From NCBI GenBank assembly GCA_030430535.1, contig JAUIKY010000002.1, forward strand, positions 1 through 64,000: a stretch of DNA of 64,000 nt, given 5' to 3'. Each line of letters begins with the position of its first letter. Position 1 is the stretch's first letter. This document shows positions 25,488-35,652 of the stretch, piece by piece. The position numbers and the translations under genes were made by a program. This stretch comes from Bacteroidia bacterium (lineage in GTDB: Bacteria; Bacteroidota; Bacteroidia; Flavobacteriales; Flavobacteriaceae). The notes beneath the pieces are model-generated. The model saw only the letters and a program-made list of their open reading frames with translations, searched no databases and was not told where the DNA came from.

Positions 25488-28475
25488 CTATTTGAGGCTT
25501 TCGTAAAATTCGATTTCAACAATTCTTAAATGCCCTTTTATCTCTGCTGATTTTTCATCTTTAAACATGTCCAATTCCTTGTTCGAATCCACCTCAACGA
25601 TTTCATTAAAGGCATCGCTATCGGTGTTTGCTCCAATCAGCTCAATGGTGATTTCTTTTGCTAAAACCGGTTTTAAGGGCAGTGTAATATAACCAAGGCT
25701 TCGCTCGGTATCGCCTTCAAAAACCACTTGATTATCTGCTAATATACGAATTGGATAGCTTTTTCTGCGCCATCCCGTAAACTTTACAACACACTGGTTT
25801 ACCTCTGATGGTTTGGTTAAATGATAGCTTATTCTTCCTGTTTTTATTCTCCCATCATTGCGCCATTCGGTCAACTCGTTGTCGTCAAAACTTTGGTAAA
25901 CCGTTTCCGGATTCGAAATTGAAGTCGCATAACCGATATGTACCGGTGTTCTCTTTAAAGTATAGGATGGCGTTTTGGGTGTTGACCCCCTATCTAAATA
26001 GGACGGTAAATTATCGCCCGGCAAATTTTCCGACCAACCATTTAAGCTTCTCGTTTCATTTGTAGTTAAACTGACTTTTGCAGATTTTAATCCTTTTGAT
26101 TTTGCTGTAACGGTTACCTTTCCAGCCTTAAAACCAGAACGCACTAAAACCCTATTAACACCATTTTCAACAGGCAAATTCTTGGAACCGACGTAATTGT
26201 TTGGTCCTTTGGCAATGCCTCCTAGCCAAGTGGCATTGCCTTTTAACGAAAATTCGATTAAACTGTTATCAACAGGACAACGATTACCGTTTTTATCGAC
26301 TACTTCAACCTCAATAAGGGCCACATCAGCACCGTTGGCCAAAAAGCCTTTTGGAGAAGTATATTTTGTTAGTTTAATTTGAAAAGGTGTCCCTGAAGTG
26401 GTTTTTGAAGCCTCACTGATTACCTTTCCATTTGAATTATAACTGACCGCTTTTATGCTACCTGCCTCAAAAGGAACGTTTTCAAAAGTGAACAAAAACC
26501 GCTTACTCTGTTTACCAAATCCTTTAGATTTTCCGTTAACGAACAATTCCACTTTGTCTCCGGACGAAACCACGTAGATGTTTTTTACTACATCTTTGCC
26601 GTAGTTCCAATGTCCTAAAATATGGCTGCGATGCTGCTCTATATCTACCCAGCCATCCCACATCACTTGGTGGGCAAAAAATCCATCCTTTGGAATGCGC
26701 ATGGGGTCTACCTCTCCACTTGTACGGTAATTGACTTCACCGCGGTGATGGGTATTGGTATCTGAAAAAATGATATTCACCCCACCTGAGCTTACGCGGT
26801 GCCCAGTCCCCGGACGCTCTACGTAATAATCATACCACCGGGTAATATTTTCTATGGCATGGGCATCTTGATTATGATTGTAGTCCTCGGCAGGCTTTCC
26901 CCTGTAAAGTGGTCCGTCGCCTTCTTTATGGAATGGAGGGGAATATTCATCCCAATATTTTCTTAAGCCCTCATCCCTAGAGTACTCGGTGGCCCAAAGC
27001 GGCTTTCCGGCACTTTTGTTTATGTAAAGCATTTCGCCACCGTATTCGGCTTCCCGACTGTCAAGCATTTCGCGAGAACCAATGGCACGACCGCCATGCG
27101 GATCGTAGGTGTTTCTCAAGCTTTTCATTTCGAACATGTGGGGTTCACTTATCACTTCATTACCACATTCATAAAAAATTATACTCGGGTTGTTGCGGTT
27201 GTAAATAATAGCATCGCGCATAAGCGCTACGCGCTGACGCCAATGGTCTCCTTGCGAATCTTTTTCTGCATCGCCTGCGGGCATAGCTTGCATAAGCCCT
27301 ACCCTATCGCAGGATTCTATATCTTGTTTCCATGGGGTAACGTGCATCCAACGGACTAAATTGGCATTACCTTCAACCATCATTTTATTGCTGAAATCGC
27401 TCAACCAAGGCGGTACCGACATGCCTATGGCCGGCCACTCGTTACTGGTTCGTTGGGCATAGCCTTTTATTTGGATGACCCGGTCATTTAAAACCACTTC
27501 GCCGTTTCTGAAGGCTGTTTTTCTAAACCCTGTTTTGGTACTGACTTCATCCACAACTGTTCCATTGATTTTTAAGGAACTTTTTACGGTATATAAATAG
27601 CCATAGCCCCAGCTCCAGAAATGTAAATTATTAAGCTTTTTATGAGCTTTTAATATTTTGGTCTGGTTAGGTTCAAGTTCCATATTTTGGGAATCGAACT
27701 CCGCCACCTTTTTATTGTCAATATCGTAAACCTCAACAATAAGTTGCACTGATTTATCTCCATCAAATTCATTTTTAACTTCAGCCTCAACATGCACGTT
27801 TGCGGTGGCACTATTGATATCTATATTTTTTGCATAAACGTAAACGCCCGTTGTTTTTAAGTTAGAATACAGCGGTAAGGTTTGATATATTTTATTCGTA
27901 ATGTGCAAAAACACATTTTTTGGAATGCCACCATAATTGGCATTAAAGTTAGTATTATTCCAACGGTATGTGGCATTGGTTGCCGTTTCACGGTATTTCC
28001 AATCATTATCGATACGAAGTGCAATAACATTATTAAAAGGATATGGCTTGACGTGTTCTGAAATATCAAAACCAAAAGCCATGACCCCGTTTTCGTGCAT
28101 GCCGACTTTTTGACCATTAACATAAACGATACCACCTTGACGGATGCCTTCAAACTCAACAAACACTTTTTTATTCTGGGCGTTGTCAGGAAGTTTAAAG
28201 TTTTTCCGGTACCAAACAATACCTGTTGTTAAATCGATAATATCCTTCTTAAACGCTTCATGCTGGTTATAGGCATAAGGTAGCGTAACGGTTTGCCAGT
28301 CGTTATCTTGAAATTCAAAATTCACGGCATTTGGATGCTCTCCCGTCTTAAATTTCCAATCGGAGTTGAAGTTTAACTTAACTCTTTTGAATTCTTGTGA
28401 ATGCAATTGGAGTACGCTGAAACTAATAGAAAAAACCAAACAGACATTTATTAAAGTGTGCTTAAAACTATGCAT
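25488..28475 (-). CDS. GH2 family glycoside hydrolase (beta-galactosidase/beta-glucuronidase type)
   Basis: A 995-residue secreted protein with signal peptide (1-about 26). The sugar-binding domain (FNSDWKFKTGEHPNAVN, VFVEFEGIRQGGIVYVNGQKVG) is followed by an immunoglobulin-like domain and the TIM barrel. Likely catalytic acid/base Glu in FYECGNEV (about 437), nucleophile Glu in LWATEYSRDEG (about 494). C-terminal beta domains (about 640-800) and an extra discoidin-like module (about 850-990) follow. It probably removes beta-linked galactose or glucuronic acid from pectin side chains; the sugar cannot be decided by eye. Starts 2 bp after GH115. Confidence 0.88.
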   Translation of the reverse strand: MHSFKHTLINVCLVFSISFSVLQLHSQEFKRVKLNFNSDWKFKTGEHPNAVNFEFQDNDWQTVTLPYAYNQHEAFKKDIIDLTTGIVWYRKNFKLPDNAQNKKVFVEFEGIRQGGIVYVNGQKVGMHENGVMAFGFDISEHVKPYPFNNVIALRIDNDWKYRETATNATYRWNNTNFNANYGGIPKNVFLHITNKIYQTLPLYSNLKTTGVYVYAKNIDINSATANVHVEAEVKNEFDGDKSVQLIVEVYDIDNKKVAEFDSQNMELEPNQTKILKAHKKLNNLHFWSWGYGYLYTVKSSLKINGTVVDEVSTKTGFRKTAFRNGEVVLNDRVIQIKGYAQRTSNEWPAIGMSVPPWLSDFSNKMMVEGNANLVRWMHVTPWKQDIESCDRVGLMQAMPAGDAEKDSQGDHWRQRVALMRDAIIYNRNNPSIIFYECGNEVISEPHMFEMKSLRNTYDPHGGRAIGSREMLDSREAEYGGEMLYINKSAGKPLWATEYSRDEGLRKYWDEYSPPFHKEGDGPLYRGKPAEDYNHNQDAHAIENITRWYDYYVERPGTGHRVSSGGVNIIFSDTNTHHRGEVNYRTSGEVDPMRIPKDGFFAHQVMWDGWVDIEQHRSHILGHWNYGKDVVKNIYVVSSGDKVELFVNGKSKGFGKQSKRFLFTFENVPFEAGSIKAVSYNSNGKVISEASKTTSGTPFQIKLTKYTSPKGFLANGADVALIEVEVVDKNGNRCPVDNSLIEFSLKGNATWLGGIAKGPNNYVGSKNLPVENGVNRVLVRSGFKAGKVTVTAKSKGLKSAKVSLTTNETRSLNGWSENLPGDNLPSYLDRGSTPKTPSYTLKRTPVHIGYATSISNPETVYQSFDDNELTEWRNDGRIKTGRISYHLTKPSEVNQCVVKFTGWRRKSYPIRILADNQVVFEGDTERSLGYITLPLKPVLAKEITIELIGANTDSDAFNEIVEVDSNKELDMFKDEKSAEIKGHLRIVEIEFYESLK

Positions 28476-28477
28476 AG

Positions 28478-31384
28478 TTACTCTTTTGATGTTTTATTAA
28501 TTATTGTTTCAGGCATTATGGAATACGGGATACTCTTTTTTGTGCTCAGCACAACGTAATCCAAAAGTACTCCTGCATCTACTGCAAAAATTTTCAGGGT
28601 TTGCTTTCCTTTATTTTTAATAGCTACATTAAGGTTTTTTGTAGCCTTATTGGTCAGAACATTTTGTTTCCATTCTGAACTCCTTCCGTGCGTTTTAAAA
28701 TTCATCATTTGTATGGGTTCCTCGTTCCACTGCACGGCTATGCGCACTTCTCCGTCGGTTGTCAACGGATGCGTTGGAATGGCAACGAGCTGCAATGCGG
28801 CTTTGTCCGTAATGGTTTCGGCGTAAATCTCATAGGTTAGTACCGGAGCTTCTGAATGCTCTAAAACCGAAGTACTGCTTAATGGCAGTGCCTGAACTAC
28901 GGCTTTGGTGTGCCACAATCCTTGGTAGGTTTTCCAATGCTGATTTTCGCTCGCTATATTTTCCGAAAAATTTTCAGCATAAACCACCGCCAAACCGTTT
29001 TTTTCAACAATACTATTCAAGGGAACTTCAGAATAACTGTTTGATACGTTTACTTCTATTTTTTCGATTTGCTCTCCCAGTTTTAAAGTAACCATTCCGT
29101 TGGTTGGTACATTTTCATTATTCCAGATATCCCAGTTTACAGAAAAGTAAATGCGCTGTTCTAAATGCTTTTCATTAAAAACACCCTCTAATTGGCTTGC
29201 TTGCAACCACTTTGGCAAAGATTGAATGTGCCATAAGGCCTCTTTTGCGGATTTTAAGTATACATCTACAAAATGTCTTTTATCATCATTTACATAAAAT
29301 GTGGGCATTTGATGGATGTTGTTTACAACTAAAGTGTCTTCAACCGAAATACCTACCGCATCATTCGATTTTATCGCGGGAATATTCACGGCTGGATTTT
29401 CAAAAACCGGCAATTTTCTGGGAGCCATGTCCATGATTCCCTTCCATTTTCCATTGGAAATGTTATTATATTCTTGCGTTAGGGTAATAATATTTTCATA
29501 CGCATCATTGACCAGCGTCTTGTATTTTTGAGCACTTTGTCTGGATTGGTCTGCATAAGTTAGAGCCTTATCTCTGTACAAAAACTTTTTGTTCATATTA
29601 GAAGCCGCTTTAACTGGGTAAGCTACCAGTTGCGTAAAGGTTGGTTTGTATTTATCTTCCAACTGAAGTTGTATTTTATCTGCCTGTTCTTCCAAGTTGG
29701 AATACACATCAATACGTTTTTGAATTTCGTCACCGAAACTTAAAGCATTGTAATCTGATTTATAAATAGGTGTTGTTCGCTCGGTTTGGCTCCAACCCAT
29801 AAATTCGGGTTTCCTTTCAAAAGCCAATTGATAATAATGCTCTTTTATGTCTGCTATTTTACTGCCCAATTCATCTCCAAAAATGGTTTTGAAAAAATCC
29901 TGTTGATGGGTTTTTATAGAATTTGGATTCTGAAACTTCTCCGCATCATAGGCCATATCCATAAAAAGTTGGGTGTTATACTCTGCCGGTTTGATGTCTC
30001 CAACGTTTAAAATCCAAATTTCTTTGTTATTTAATTGGTAGGCCTTCATCATTTCCTCTTGGATTAAATACGGATTGGTGCTACTTAACCATAAATAATC
30101 GTGCGGTCTTCCCCAATATGAAGCATGATAGTACACACCGCCACCGCCAGCTCGTTTTTGCTCTTCTTTGTTGTTCAATGCCCTAATGTAACCATAGTTA
30201 TCATCAGTCCATACTAAGGTAATATCTTCTGGCACTTCCAGTCCATTTTTATATAAATCCAACACCTCTTTGTATACGGTGAAGGCCTGTGGTACTTTTG
30301 TAGGGTCTTCATTAATGTACTTTTTTATAAGTCCTCTTTGGTCTTTAATGATACCGTTTAAAAGTTGTACCGCCTCATCTTTGCCTTTTACACCTTCCAT
30401 GCCACTATCATGAACACCGCGCATACCCATAGTATAAATGCCATCGATGTTTTTAGCCTCCTTTACCCGGTTTTCCCAGTAATTATACACTTGGTCTTTA
30501 TTGGTTTTGTAATTAAAAGCTCCGAATTTCGTTTTGTCCCATTCATCAACATTATTTCTTAACATGGGTTCGGCATGTGACGAGCCGATAACAATATTGT
30601 AAAGATTAGCCATTTTAGCATTGCCCGGATAATGAAAAAAGGCTTTGGTACTTGGGTGCATGGCTGGCCAAATGGTGTTGGCATTTAATCGGAGAAGGAG
30701 TTCGAAAATTTTGGAGTAGGTTTTCGGACCTATATCGCCCGTTTCGGGCTCAAAGGTTTTTGCTGCCCAGGGTTGTAAGCCCCAATCTTCATCATTTAAA
30801 AAGATACCGCGGTATTTTACCGATGGTGTTTTGCTGAAATAATCCTGCTGATTTAAAATGAGTTCATCTTGTTTTTTCACCGGTACATCGGCCCACCAAT
30901 ACCAAGGGCTCACCCCTATTTGCTTTGAAATATTGAACACACCATAGGCGGTTCCTCTGGGGTTTGTTCCAGCAATCACAAAGGCTTTGTCGATGTTTTT
31001 ATTCGGATTGGCAACCGTTTTATACAGGTAACTTTCCCATTGTCTTTTAAAAGATTCCTCTACACTTTTCCTTTTTTTCAGAAATTTGTTGATTAACGCT
31101 GAATTCATTTCACCAATAACAATAACGTTACCTTTGGCTTCTTTAAGGTTGGAAATGACTTTTGGTTTATACCCTGTAACTTTAAAAACGTCTTCGGCTA
31201 AGAAATGAGCAGTAATGGAATCTAGCGGTGATGTCGTTTTATCAAATAAAATAACGGCCTGATGCTTAGATGTATAAATTTCAAAAGTTGGGTGTTTTGG
31301 GAGTTCGTGAGCAGAAAAACCAAATGCACAAATAGTCTGAGACAATACCAAACAAACAACTAAAAATCTTAAAACGTTTTTCAT
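28478..31384 (-). CDS. GH115 family glycoside hydrolase (alpha-glucuronidase type)
   Basis: A 968-residue protein with signal peptide (1-about 22). GH115 features: N-terminal alpha/beta domain with NVIVIGEMNSALI and GTAYGVFNISKQIGVSPWYWWADVP, then the barrel with KYRGIFLNDEDWGLQPWAAKTF, LLLRLNANTIWPAMHPSTKAFF, GSSHAEPMLRNN, YTMGMRGVHDSGMEG and LVWTDDNYGYIRALN, plus C-terminal beta domains. Known members release alpha-1,2-linked (methyl)glucuronic acid from xylan; others act on glucuronic acid of plant arabinogalactan or pectin side chains, which would suit this locus. It is directly downstream of a GH43 gene (1-bp gap). Confidence 0.9.
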   Translation of the reverse strand: MKNVLRFLVVCLVLSQTICAFGFSAHELPKHPTFEIYTSKHQAVILFDKTTSPLDSITAHFLAEDVFKVTGYKPKVISNLKEAKGNVIVIGEMNSALINKFLKKRKSVEESFKRQWESYLYKTVANPNKNIDKAFVIAGTNPRGTAYGVFNISKQIGVSPWYWWADVPVKKQDELILNQQDYFSKTPSVKYRGIFLNDEDWGLQPWAAKTFEPETGDIGPKTYSKIFELLLRLNANTIWPAMHPSTKAFFHYPGNAKMANLYNIVIGSSHAEPMLRNNVDEWDKTKFGAFNYKTNKDQVYNYWENRVKEAKNIDGIYTMGMRGVHDSGMEGVKGKDEAVQLLNGIIKDQRGLIKKYINEDPTKVPQAFTVYKEVLDLYKNGLEVPEDITLVWTDDNYGYIRALNNKEEQKRAGGGGVYYHASYWGRPHDYLWLSSTNPYLIQEEMMKAYQLNNKEIWILNVGDIKPAEYNTQLFMDMAYDAEKFQNPNSIKTHQQDFFKTIFGDELGSKIADIKEHYYQLAFERKPEFMGWSQTERTTPIYKSDYNALSFGDEIQKRIDVYSNLEEQADKIQLQLEDKYKPTFTQLVAYPVKAASNMNKKFLYRDKALTYADQSRQSAQKYKTLVNDAYENIITLTQEYNNISNGKWKGIMDMAPRKLPVFENPAVNIPAIKSNDAVGISVEDTLVVNNIHQMPTFYVNDDKRHFVDVYLKSAKEALWHIQSLPKWLQASQLEGVFNEKHLEQRIYFSVNWDIWNNENVPTNGMVTLKLGEQIEKIEVNVSNSYSEVPLNSIVEKNGLAVVYAENFSENIASENQHWKTYQGLWHTKAVVQALPLSSTSVLEHSEAPVLTYEIYAETITDKAALQLVAIPTHPLTTDGEVRIAVQWNEEPIQMMNFKTHGRSSEWKQNVLTNKATKNLNVAIKNKGKQTLKIFAVDAGVLLDYVVLSTKKSIPYSIMPETIINKTSKE

Positions 31385-31385
31385 C

Positions 31386-32999
31386 TTAAATACTGTTTTT
31401 TACGAATTCAACATCATCAATTTGACAACTAACATTTGATTTTCCATCTGCATAAAAACCAATTTCTACCTTTCCGTTTTTTACTTCTACGTTATTCAAA
31501 GTGAATTTTGTCCAAATGCCATTTTCCGCTTCAACGGAATGTCTTTTTTGTACCCCGCCACTTTCGGCATACATTTCCAGTTTATTAAACTTTGAATTGG
31601 TTTTGATTAAAGCCGATAAATTATAGATTCCATTGGGCAATTCAACAAATGGTGTCGATTCTATTATTTGATAGACTTTGCGCTTAAAAGGCACTTTGTC
31701 TTCAATATTTAAACTTTTTTCGCCAATAACGGTTTGACGGTCTTCGGTGGTATTAAAATAATTCAACTGTGGCGATTCATCTTCTCCAACAACTACTGTG
31801 TTTCCTTGGTAAATGTGCGTTACCCAACCCGTAATATGTGCTTGGATAGGTTTTACAGGCGACGGGATAACTCTACGGTCGGCCTCAAAACTAGGGTTTT
31901 TAACATAATTATTATTTTCGGCTACTTTCCACTCTCCAGTGGTTTCATTTAATTTCCAAGAATTTAACGAGTTAAAATAAGGAATGTCTTCTTGGAACGA
32001 CATTGGCACCCACTGGTTATACCCCAAACCGTTGCCAGCAAAATCGGCCCATCGATCGCCACAATACACTACCGTTTCTTGTTTTGTACCTTTTACATTT
32101 ACAAAAAATCCGGTTTGTGTAATATGGGCAAAATCGTCGATACACCCAGGTGTAATCAGCATCTTATTGGTCGGTTCATAAGGCCCTTTAATATTGTTGG
32201 ATACCAAATAATAAGCATATGATGAATCCCAACCATATAAATTAGAAGCGTATAAATAATACTTGCCTTGGTATTTAAACATGCAATTGCCTTCCCTTCC
32301 TTTGCCCTTAAAAACTTGGGTACAATCCAGCAAGTCTACTTTTCCATCTTTATTAACACCAATCTCAGAAATGTAAATTTTATGACGCCCCTTTCCGTAG
32401 GAATACACCAAATAGGATTTCCCCGTATCGTAATCGGTAAATACGGTTTGGTCTCCAGTATTGGGTGTGCCAATTCTATCGGTCATGTCCAAGCGGTTAT
32501 GTTTTTTAAAATCTCCGACAGGTGAATCGCCCAAAGCAATTAAAACACTATTGTTATGTTGGATAAATAGCGCGTATTGTTCCTTTTCGGGGATAAAAGC
32601 TACGCCCATGCGCCCTAACCATCCGGTGCGCCCATTATTTTCAACTTCCTCCTTTAAAAGCACGTTGTTTTCAAAAGTCCAATTCACCAAATCGGTCGAA
32701 CTGTAACAACTCACGGCAATAAAATTATTTCTCTCGTGCGTAATGGCAGGATTATCTCTATACAACTCGGCTTCTTTATAGTGCACGCCATACCAAAAAT
32801 ATTTTTCTTCGCCTGTTTTGGGGTCTGGAAATCTAAAAATGCCGCCACCTTGGCTATAAATAGGCTTACCGCTAACGGTATCCCAAAACTGGTCGTTTTT
32901 GATATTGTTGAATTGCGCTATCACTACGTTCGAGAAGAAAAACGATGCTAGCAATGCAACAAACCATAATTTACTAGACTTGATTTTTTTTAAGTTCAT
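31386..32999 (-). CDS. GH43-like glycosidase with C-terminal carbohydrate-binding-like module
   Basis: A 537-residue protein from ATG 32999, where the signal peptide MNLKKIKSSKLWFVALLASFFFSNVVIAQ begins. An upstream in-frame ATG (33044) would overlap the previous gene and precede the signal peptide, so I reject it. The N-terminal five-bladed domain (about 30-370) has GGGIFRFPDPKTGEEKYFWYGVHY, SSTDLVNWTFE, NTGDQTVFTDYDTG and MFKYQGKYYLYASN, similar to exo-beta-1,3-galactanase-type GH43 enzymes. A beta-sandwich module (about 385-537, VKNPSFEADRR, FKRKVYQIIES) follows, like CBM-type ligand domains. Substrate probably a galactan side chain; uncertain. Confidence 0.8.
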   Translation of the reverse strand: MNLKKIKSSKLWFVALLASFFFSNVVIAQFNNIKNDQFWDTVSGKPIYSQGGGIFRFPDPKTGEEKYFWYGVHYKEAELYRDNPAITHERNNFIAVSCYSSTDLVNWTFENNVLLKEEVENNGRTGWLGRMGVAFIPEKEQYALFIQHNNSVLIALGDSPVGDFKKHNRLDMTDRIGTPNTGDQTVFTDYDTGKSYLVYSYGKGRHKIYISEIGVNKDGKVDLLDCTQVFKGKGREGNCMFKYQGKYYLYASNLYGWDSSYAYYLVSNNIKGPYEPTNKMLITPGCIDDFAHITQTGFFVNVKGTKQETVVYCGDRWADFAGNGLGYNQWVPMSFQEDIPYFNSLNSWKLNETTGEWKVAENNNYVKNPSFEADRRVIPSPVKPIQAHITGWVTHIYQGNTVVVGEDESPQLNYFNTTEDRQTVIGEKSLNIEDKVPFKRKVYQIIESTPFVELPNGIYNLSALIKTNSKFNKLEMYAESGGVQKRHSVEAENGIWTKFTLNNVEVKNGKVEIGFYADGKSNVSCQIDDVEFVKNSI

Positions 33000-33031
33000 A
33001 TTTTTCGAAAGACTTTCTGTTATATAATATT

Positions 33032-34435
33032 TTAAAACACCCATGCTTTGCTAAATGAAATAAAGGTATCTTCACTTCCCCATTTTTTTCCCGACTTTTC
33101 CGTCCAATACCAGTGGGATTCCGTAGGCGAAAAAATGAGTGTATAAGTGTCCTTAGGAAATTGTGGGCTTATGTATTGCAAACCTTCAACAGTTTTGTTG
33201 GAGTACATGTCTATATAGGTATCATGTACCACTTCACCTTTCGAGTTTTTAACTAGCACATGACCATAACCGCAATCTATGGAAGCCACTCCACGTAAAG
33301 CGATTTGTTTTCCTTTAAATACAATTGAAACACTAGCTGCTTTTTTATTGGCCCGTTTTGATTCCGTATCATCTCCGGTTGCCTTTTCCCAATGTCCTTG
33401 AAAAGTAACACTTTTGTCGTTATAAGCTATTACTTTTTTGGGTTTTAGAACCTTCGATTTCCATTGGCCTGTTTCAGTATTAACCGACCAACTTTCATGA
33501 TAAACAGGCATTGAAATATTATCTCCGTTAAAAATGAGGGGTTGCCAAACGTAGGTTGCCGCAGCTTGCTGTTTTGGAAAAGACCACCGATCGCCCATGT
33601 ACATATATGTAGTGGTTTCGCTTCCTTTTATGGGAAAAACAAAGGACGATTGCGAGTTCCAAGTTAAAGTACCTTCCGGAGCAATAATACCTTTTTTCTC
33701 CCAAGGCCCAGCCAACGAGGTTGCCGTAAAATAGGTGTTGTCATTTCTTTCCCAACCTGTTAACCCTGAACCTATCCAATAATACAATCCATTGTGCTTA
33801 AAAACAGCTGGCGACTCCGTACGTAAAGCTTTGTCACCTTTTAGCGTTTGTGCCACGATACTTTTATAATCTTTTGAAAGCTGATAAATATCTCCGTGAT
33901 GCATAATGATATAACCTACACCATCGTCATCTTGAAATGTGCCCATGTCCCACCTATTAATAGCTTTATTCCCAAACATTAATTTTCCTTTATATTCATA
34001 AGGGCCGGCGACATTTTGAGACACGGCATATTCAACCGCTGGCTCTCGGTAGCCATTAGCATCTGAATGGAAATACATTATGAATTCACCGGTATCTGGG
34101 CATTTCATAACCTTGGGTCGCTCGCCTATGCTTTCTGGCCCTGAAAGCCTACCCGTTTTGTTTGGTGGTAATGCAATGCCCTCGAAATTCCAGTTTACCA
34201 AATCTTTTGAGGAGTAACAGCTAAATCCGTTAAATTGATTACTAACATTGTTTTTATATTCTCCAAAAAGATAAAAGGTATCCCCGTCTTTTATAATATT
34301 GGCACCATGGGCAGATACGTTAGCTCCTGATGTTGTATACCACGGTACTCCTGAATTAATAGTTGCTGTTTGAGCGTAAGACTGACAAACCGCAACTAAA
34401 ATTAAAAGCCAAACCAAGAGCGTATTGTTTTTCAT
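33032..34435 (-). CDS. GH43-like glycosidase (exo-galactanase type)
   Basis: A 467-residue protein with signal peptide (1-21, ending SYAQ). The five-bladed domain (about 25-335) has AHGANIIKDGDTFYLFGEYK, CYSSKDLVNWNFEG, GERPKVMKCPDTGEFIMYFH, DDDGVGYIIMHH and LRTESPAVFKHNGLYYWIGSG. These agree with GH43 exo-beta-1,3-galactanase-like enzymes. A smaller C-terminal beta domain (about 345-467) with SVTFQGHW and HVLVKNSKGEVVHD resembles a ligand-binding jelly roll. It is a paralogue of the following gene, partly overlapping its upstream extension. It lies 83 bp after GH105, with a hairpin and a possible -7 box TATATTTA (34459-34452) in between. Confidence 0.82.
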   Translation of the reverse strand: MKNNTLLVWLLILVAVCQSYAQTATINSGVPWYTTSGANVSAHGANIIKDGDTFYLFGEYKNNVSNQFNGFSCYSSKDLVNWNFEGIALPPNKTGRLSGPESIGERPKVMKCPDTGEFIMYFHSDANGYREPAVEYAVSQNVAGPYEYKGKLMFGNKAINRWDMGTFQDDDGVGYIIMHHGDIYQLSKDYKSIVAQTLKGDKALRTESPAVFKHNGLYYWIGSGLTGWERNDNTYFTATSLAGPWEKKGIIAPEGTLTWNSQSSFVFPIKGSETTTYMYMGDRWSFPKQQAAATYVWQPLIFNGDNISMPVYHESWSVNTETGQWKSKVLKPKKVIAYNDKSVTFQGHWEKATGDDTESKRANKKAASVSIVFKGKQIALRGVASIDCGYGHVLVKNSKGEVVHDTYIDMYSNKTVEGLQYISPQFPKDTYTLIFSPTESHWYWTEKSGKKWGSEDTFISFSKAWVF

Positions 34436-34469
34436 CAGGAAATAATTCTTTTAAATATAATTTAAACAG

Positions 34470-34496
34470 ATAGGCCCTAGTTGATTTAGGGCCTAT
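34470..34496 (-). terminator. Intra-operon hairpin between GH105 and GH43 genes
   Basis: Stem ATAGGCCCTA with TAGGGCCTAT and a 7-nt loop, directly after the GH105 stop. The downstream T run is weak (CTGTTTAAATT on the minus strand), so it may be a partial terminator or a message-stabilising structure rather than the operon end. Confidence 0.55.
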
Positions 34497-34518
34497 AATA
34501 TCTAGATTTTATGATTTT

Positions 34519-35643
34519 TTATTGTATCCTATAAATTTCGGCACCTGCCAAAAGGAAGCAACCTAAGCCGTAATCTTCAAAATCGGGTACTTTGTCGTAT
34601 GATAATGGTTGTCCATCTTTAGGTTCTTTTCCGGTAGATTGCAACCAACCTAAAAATCCGTTTTTGTGCAGGGCATCTTTTATAATGGCATTCCAACCTT
34701 TTTCAATTACTGGCAAATAAGTTTCCTTATCTAAAATACCGTTGTTAATGCCATAGGCCATACCGTAGATAAACAAAGCGGTTCCGGAAGTTTCTTTGCC
34801 TCCATAATGTTTTGGGTCGTGCAAGCTTACATTCCAAAATCCATCTTTACGTTGTATTGGGATCAATGCCTTAGCCATAGATTTAAAATCGATGATATAT
34901 TGCTCCCGGTGTGGTGCATCTTCAGGAATAATCGATAAGGTTTTTGCCAAAGCCCCGATTACCCAACCATTACCTCTACTCCAATAAGAGTCTTCTCCAT
35001 TTGGTTCGGTATATGGTGGGTCGAAGTCGGCATCGCGCCACCAAAGGCCATCTTTAGGGTTATATAGTCCATTTTCACCATGTTTATCTCGGGTGTACAT
35101 ATACATATCGTACATTTTTTCGAAATAACGCTCGTCGTTTTCCAAAACACCCATTTTTGCGAACACTGGCATTCCCATTTGCAAGGCATCAATCCACCAC
35201 CAGTCGTCAACCTGAGGTGTATTTAAAAGCATGTTCATACACGCTTTTGTTGCTTTAAGTTTTTTAGGATTGGGCTCTAAATTGTACAAATCGATATACG
35301 TTTGCGCCGCACAATAATCGTCCGCATTACGATTGGCCGCACCGTGTCTGAAACTCCAGTTATGAAATTCGGCCCAATCATAGGCATATTGGTAATATTC
35401 TTCCTTTGGCCAAATTTCATGTAAAGCCATTAAGCCTTCATAGTATACCCCGCGGGTCCAGATATTACTGGGACGTTCTTTATTGGTAACAATGGTCTTG
35501 CCTACATCGGGCCATTTTTCCATGAAATATTTATTGGCCAGCTGCATGTGCTCCAATATCTCTTTTCTGTTAAAGGGCGTTTGAGCCACACTTAAACCGG
35601 AAACAAACAGTGCCAAGCACAGAAGTAATAGATTCTTTCTCAT
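34519..35643 (-). CDS. GH105 unsaturated rhamnogalacturonyl/galacturonyl hydrolase
   Basis: A 374-residue protein with signal peptide (1-20, ending SVAQ). Alpha/alpha-barrel motifs typical of GH105/GH88: RGVYYEGLMALHEIWP, HGAANRNADDYCAAQTYIDLY, DDWWWIDALQMGMPVFAKMG (catalytic Asp near 149), DSYWSRGNGWVIGALAK and GTALFIYGMAYGINNG. It hydrates the 4,5-unsaturated uronic acid left by pectin lyases at the oligosaccharide end. It comes 9 bp after GH106. Periplasmic action is expected. Confidence 0.93.
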   Translation of the reverse strand: MRKNLLLLCLALFVSGLSVAQTPFNRKEILEHMQLANKYFMEKWPDVGKTIVTNKERPSNIWTRGVYYEGLMALHEIWPKEEYYQYAYDWAEFHNWSFRHGAANRNADDYCAAQTYIDLYNLEPNPKKLKATKACMNMLLNTPQVDDWWWIDALQMGMPVFAKMGVLENDERYFEKMYDMYMYTRDKHGENGLYNPKDGLWWRDADFDPPYTEPNGEDSYWSRGNGWVIGALAKTLSIIPEDAPHREQYIIDFKSMAKALIPIQRKDGFWNVSLHDPKHYGGKETSGTALFIYGMAYGINNGILDKETYLPVIEKGWNAIIKDALHKNGFLGWLQSTGKEPKDGQPLSYDKVPDFEDYGLGCFLLAGAEIYRIQ

Positions 35644-35652
35644 CGTATAATT

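Noticed and set aside
33000-33044. Upstream ATG extension of the GH43-like gene ending at 31386
   Set aside because: The extension precedes a clear signal peptide starting at ATG 32999 and overlaps the previous gene.
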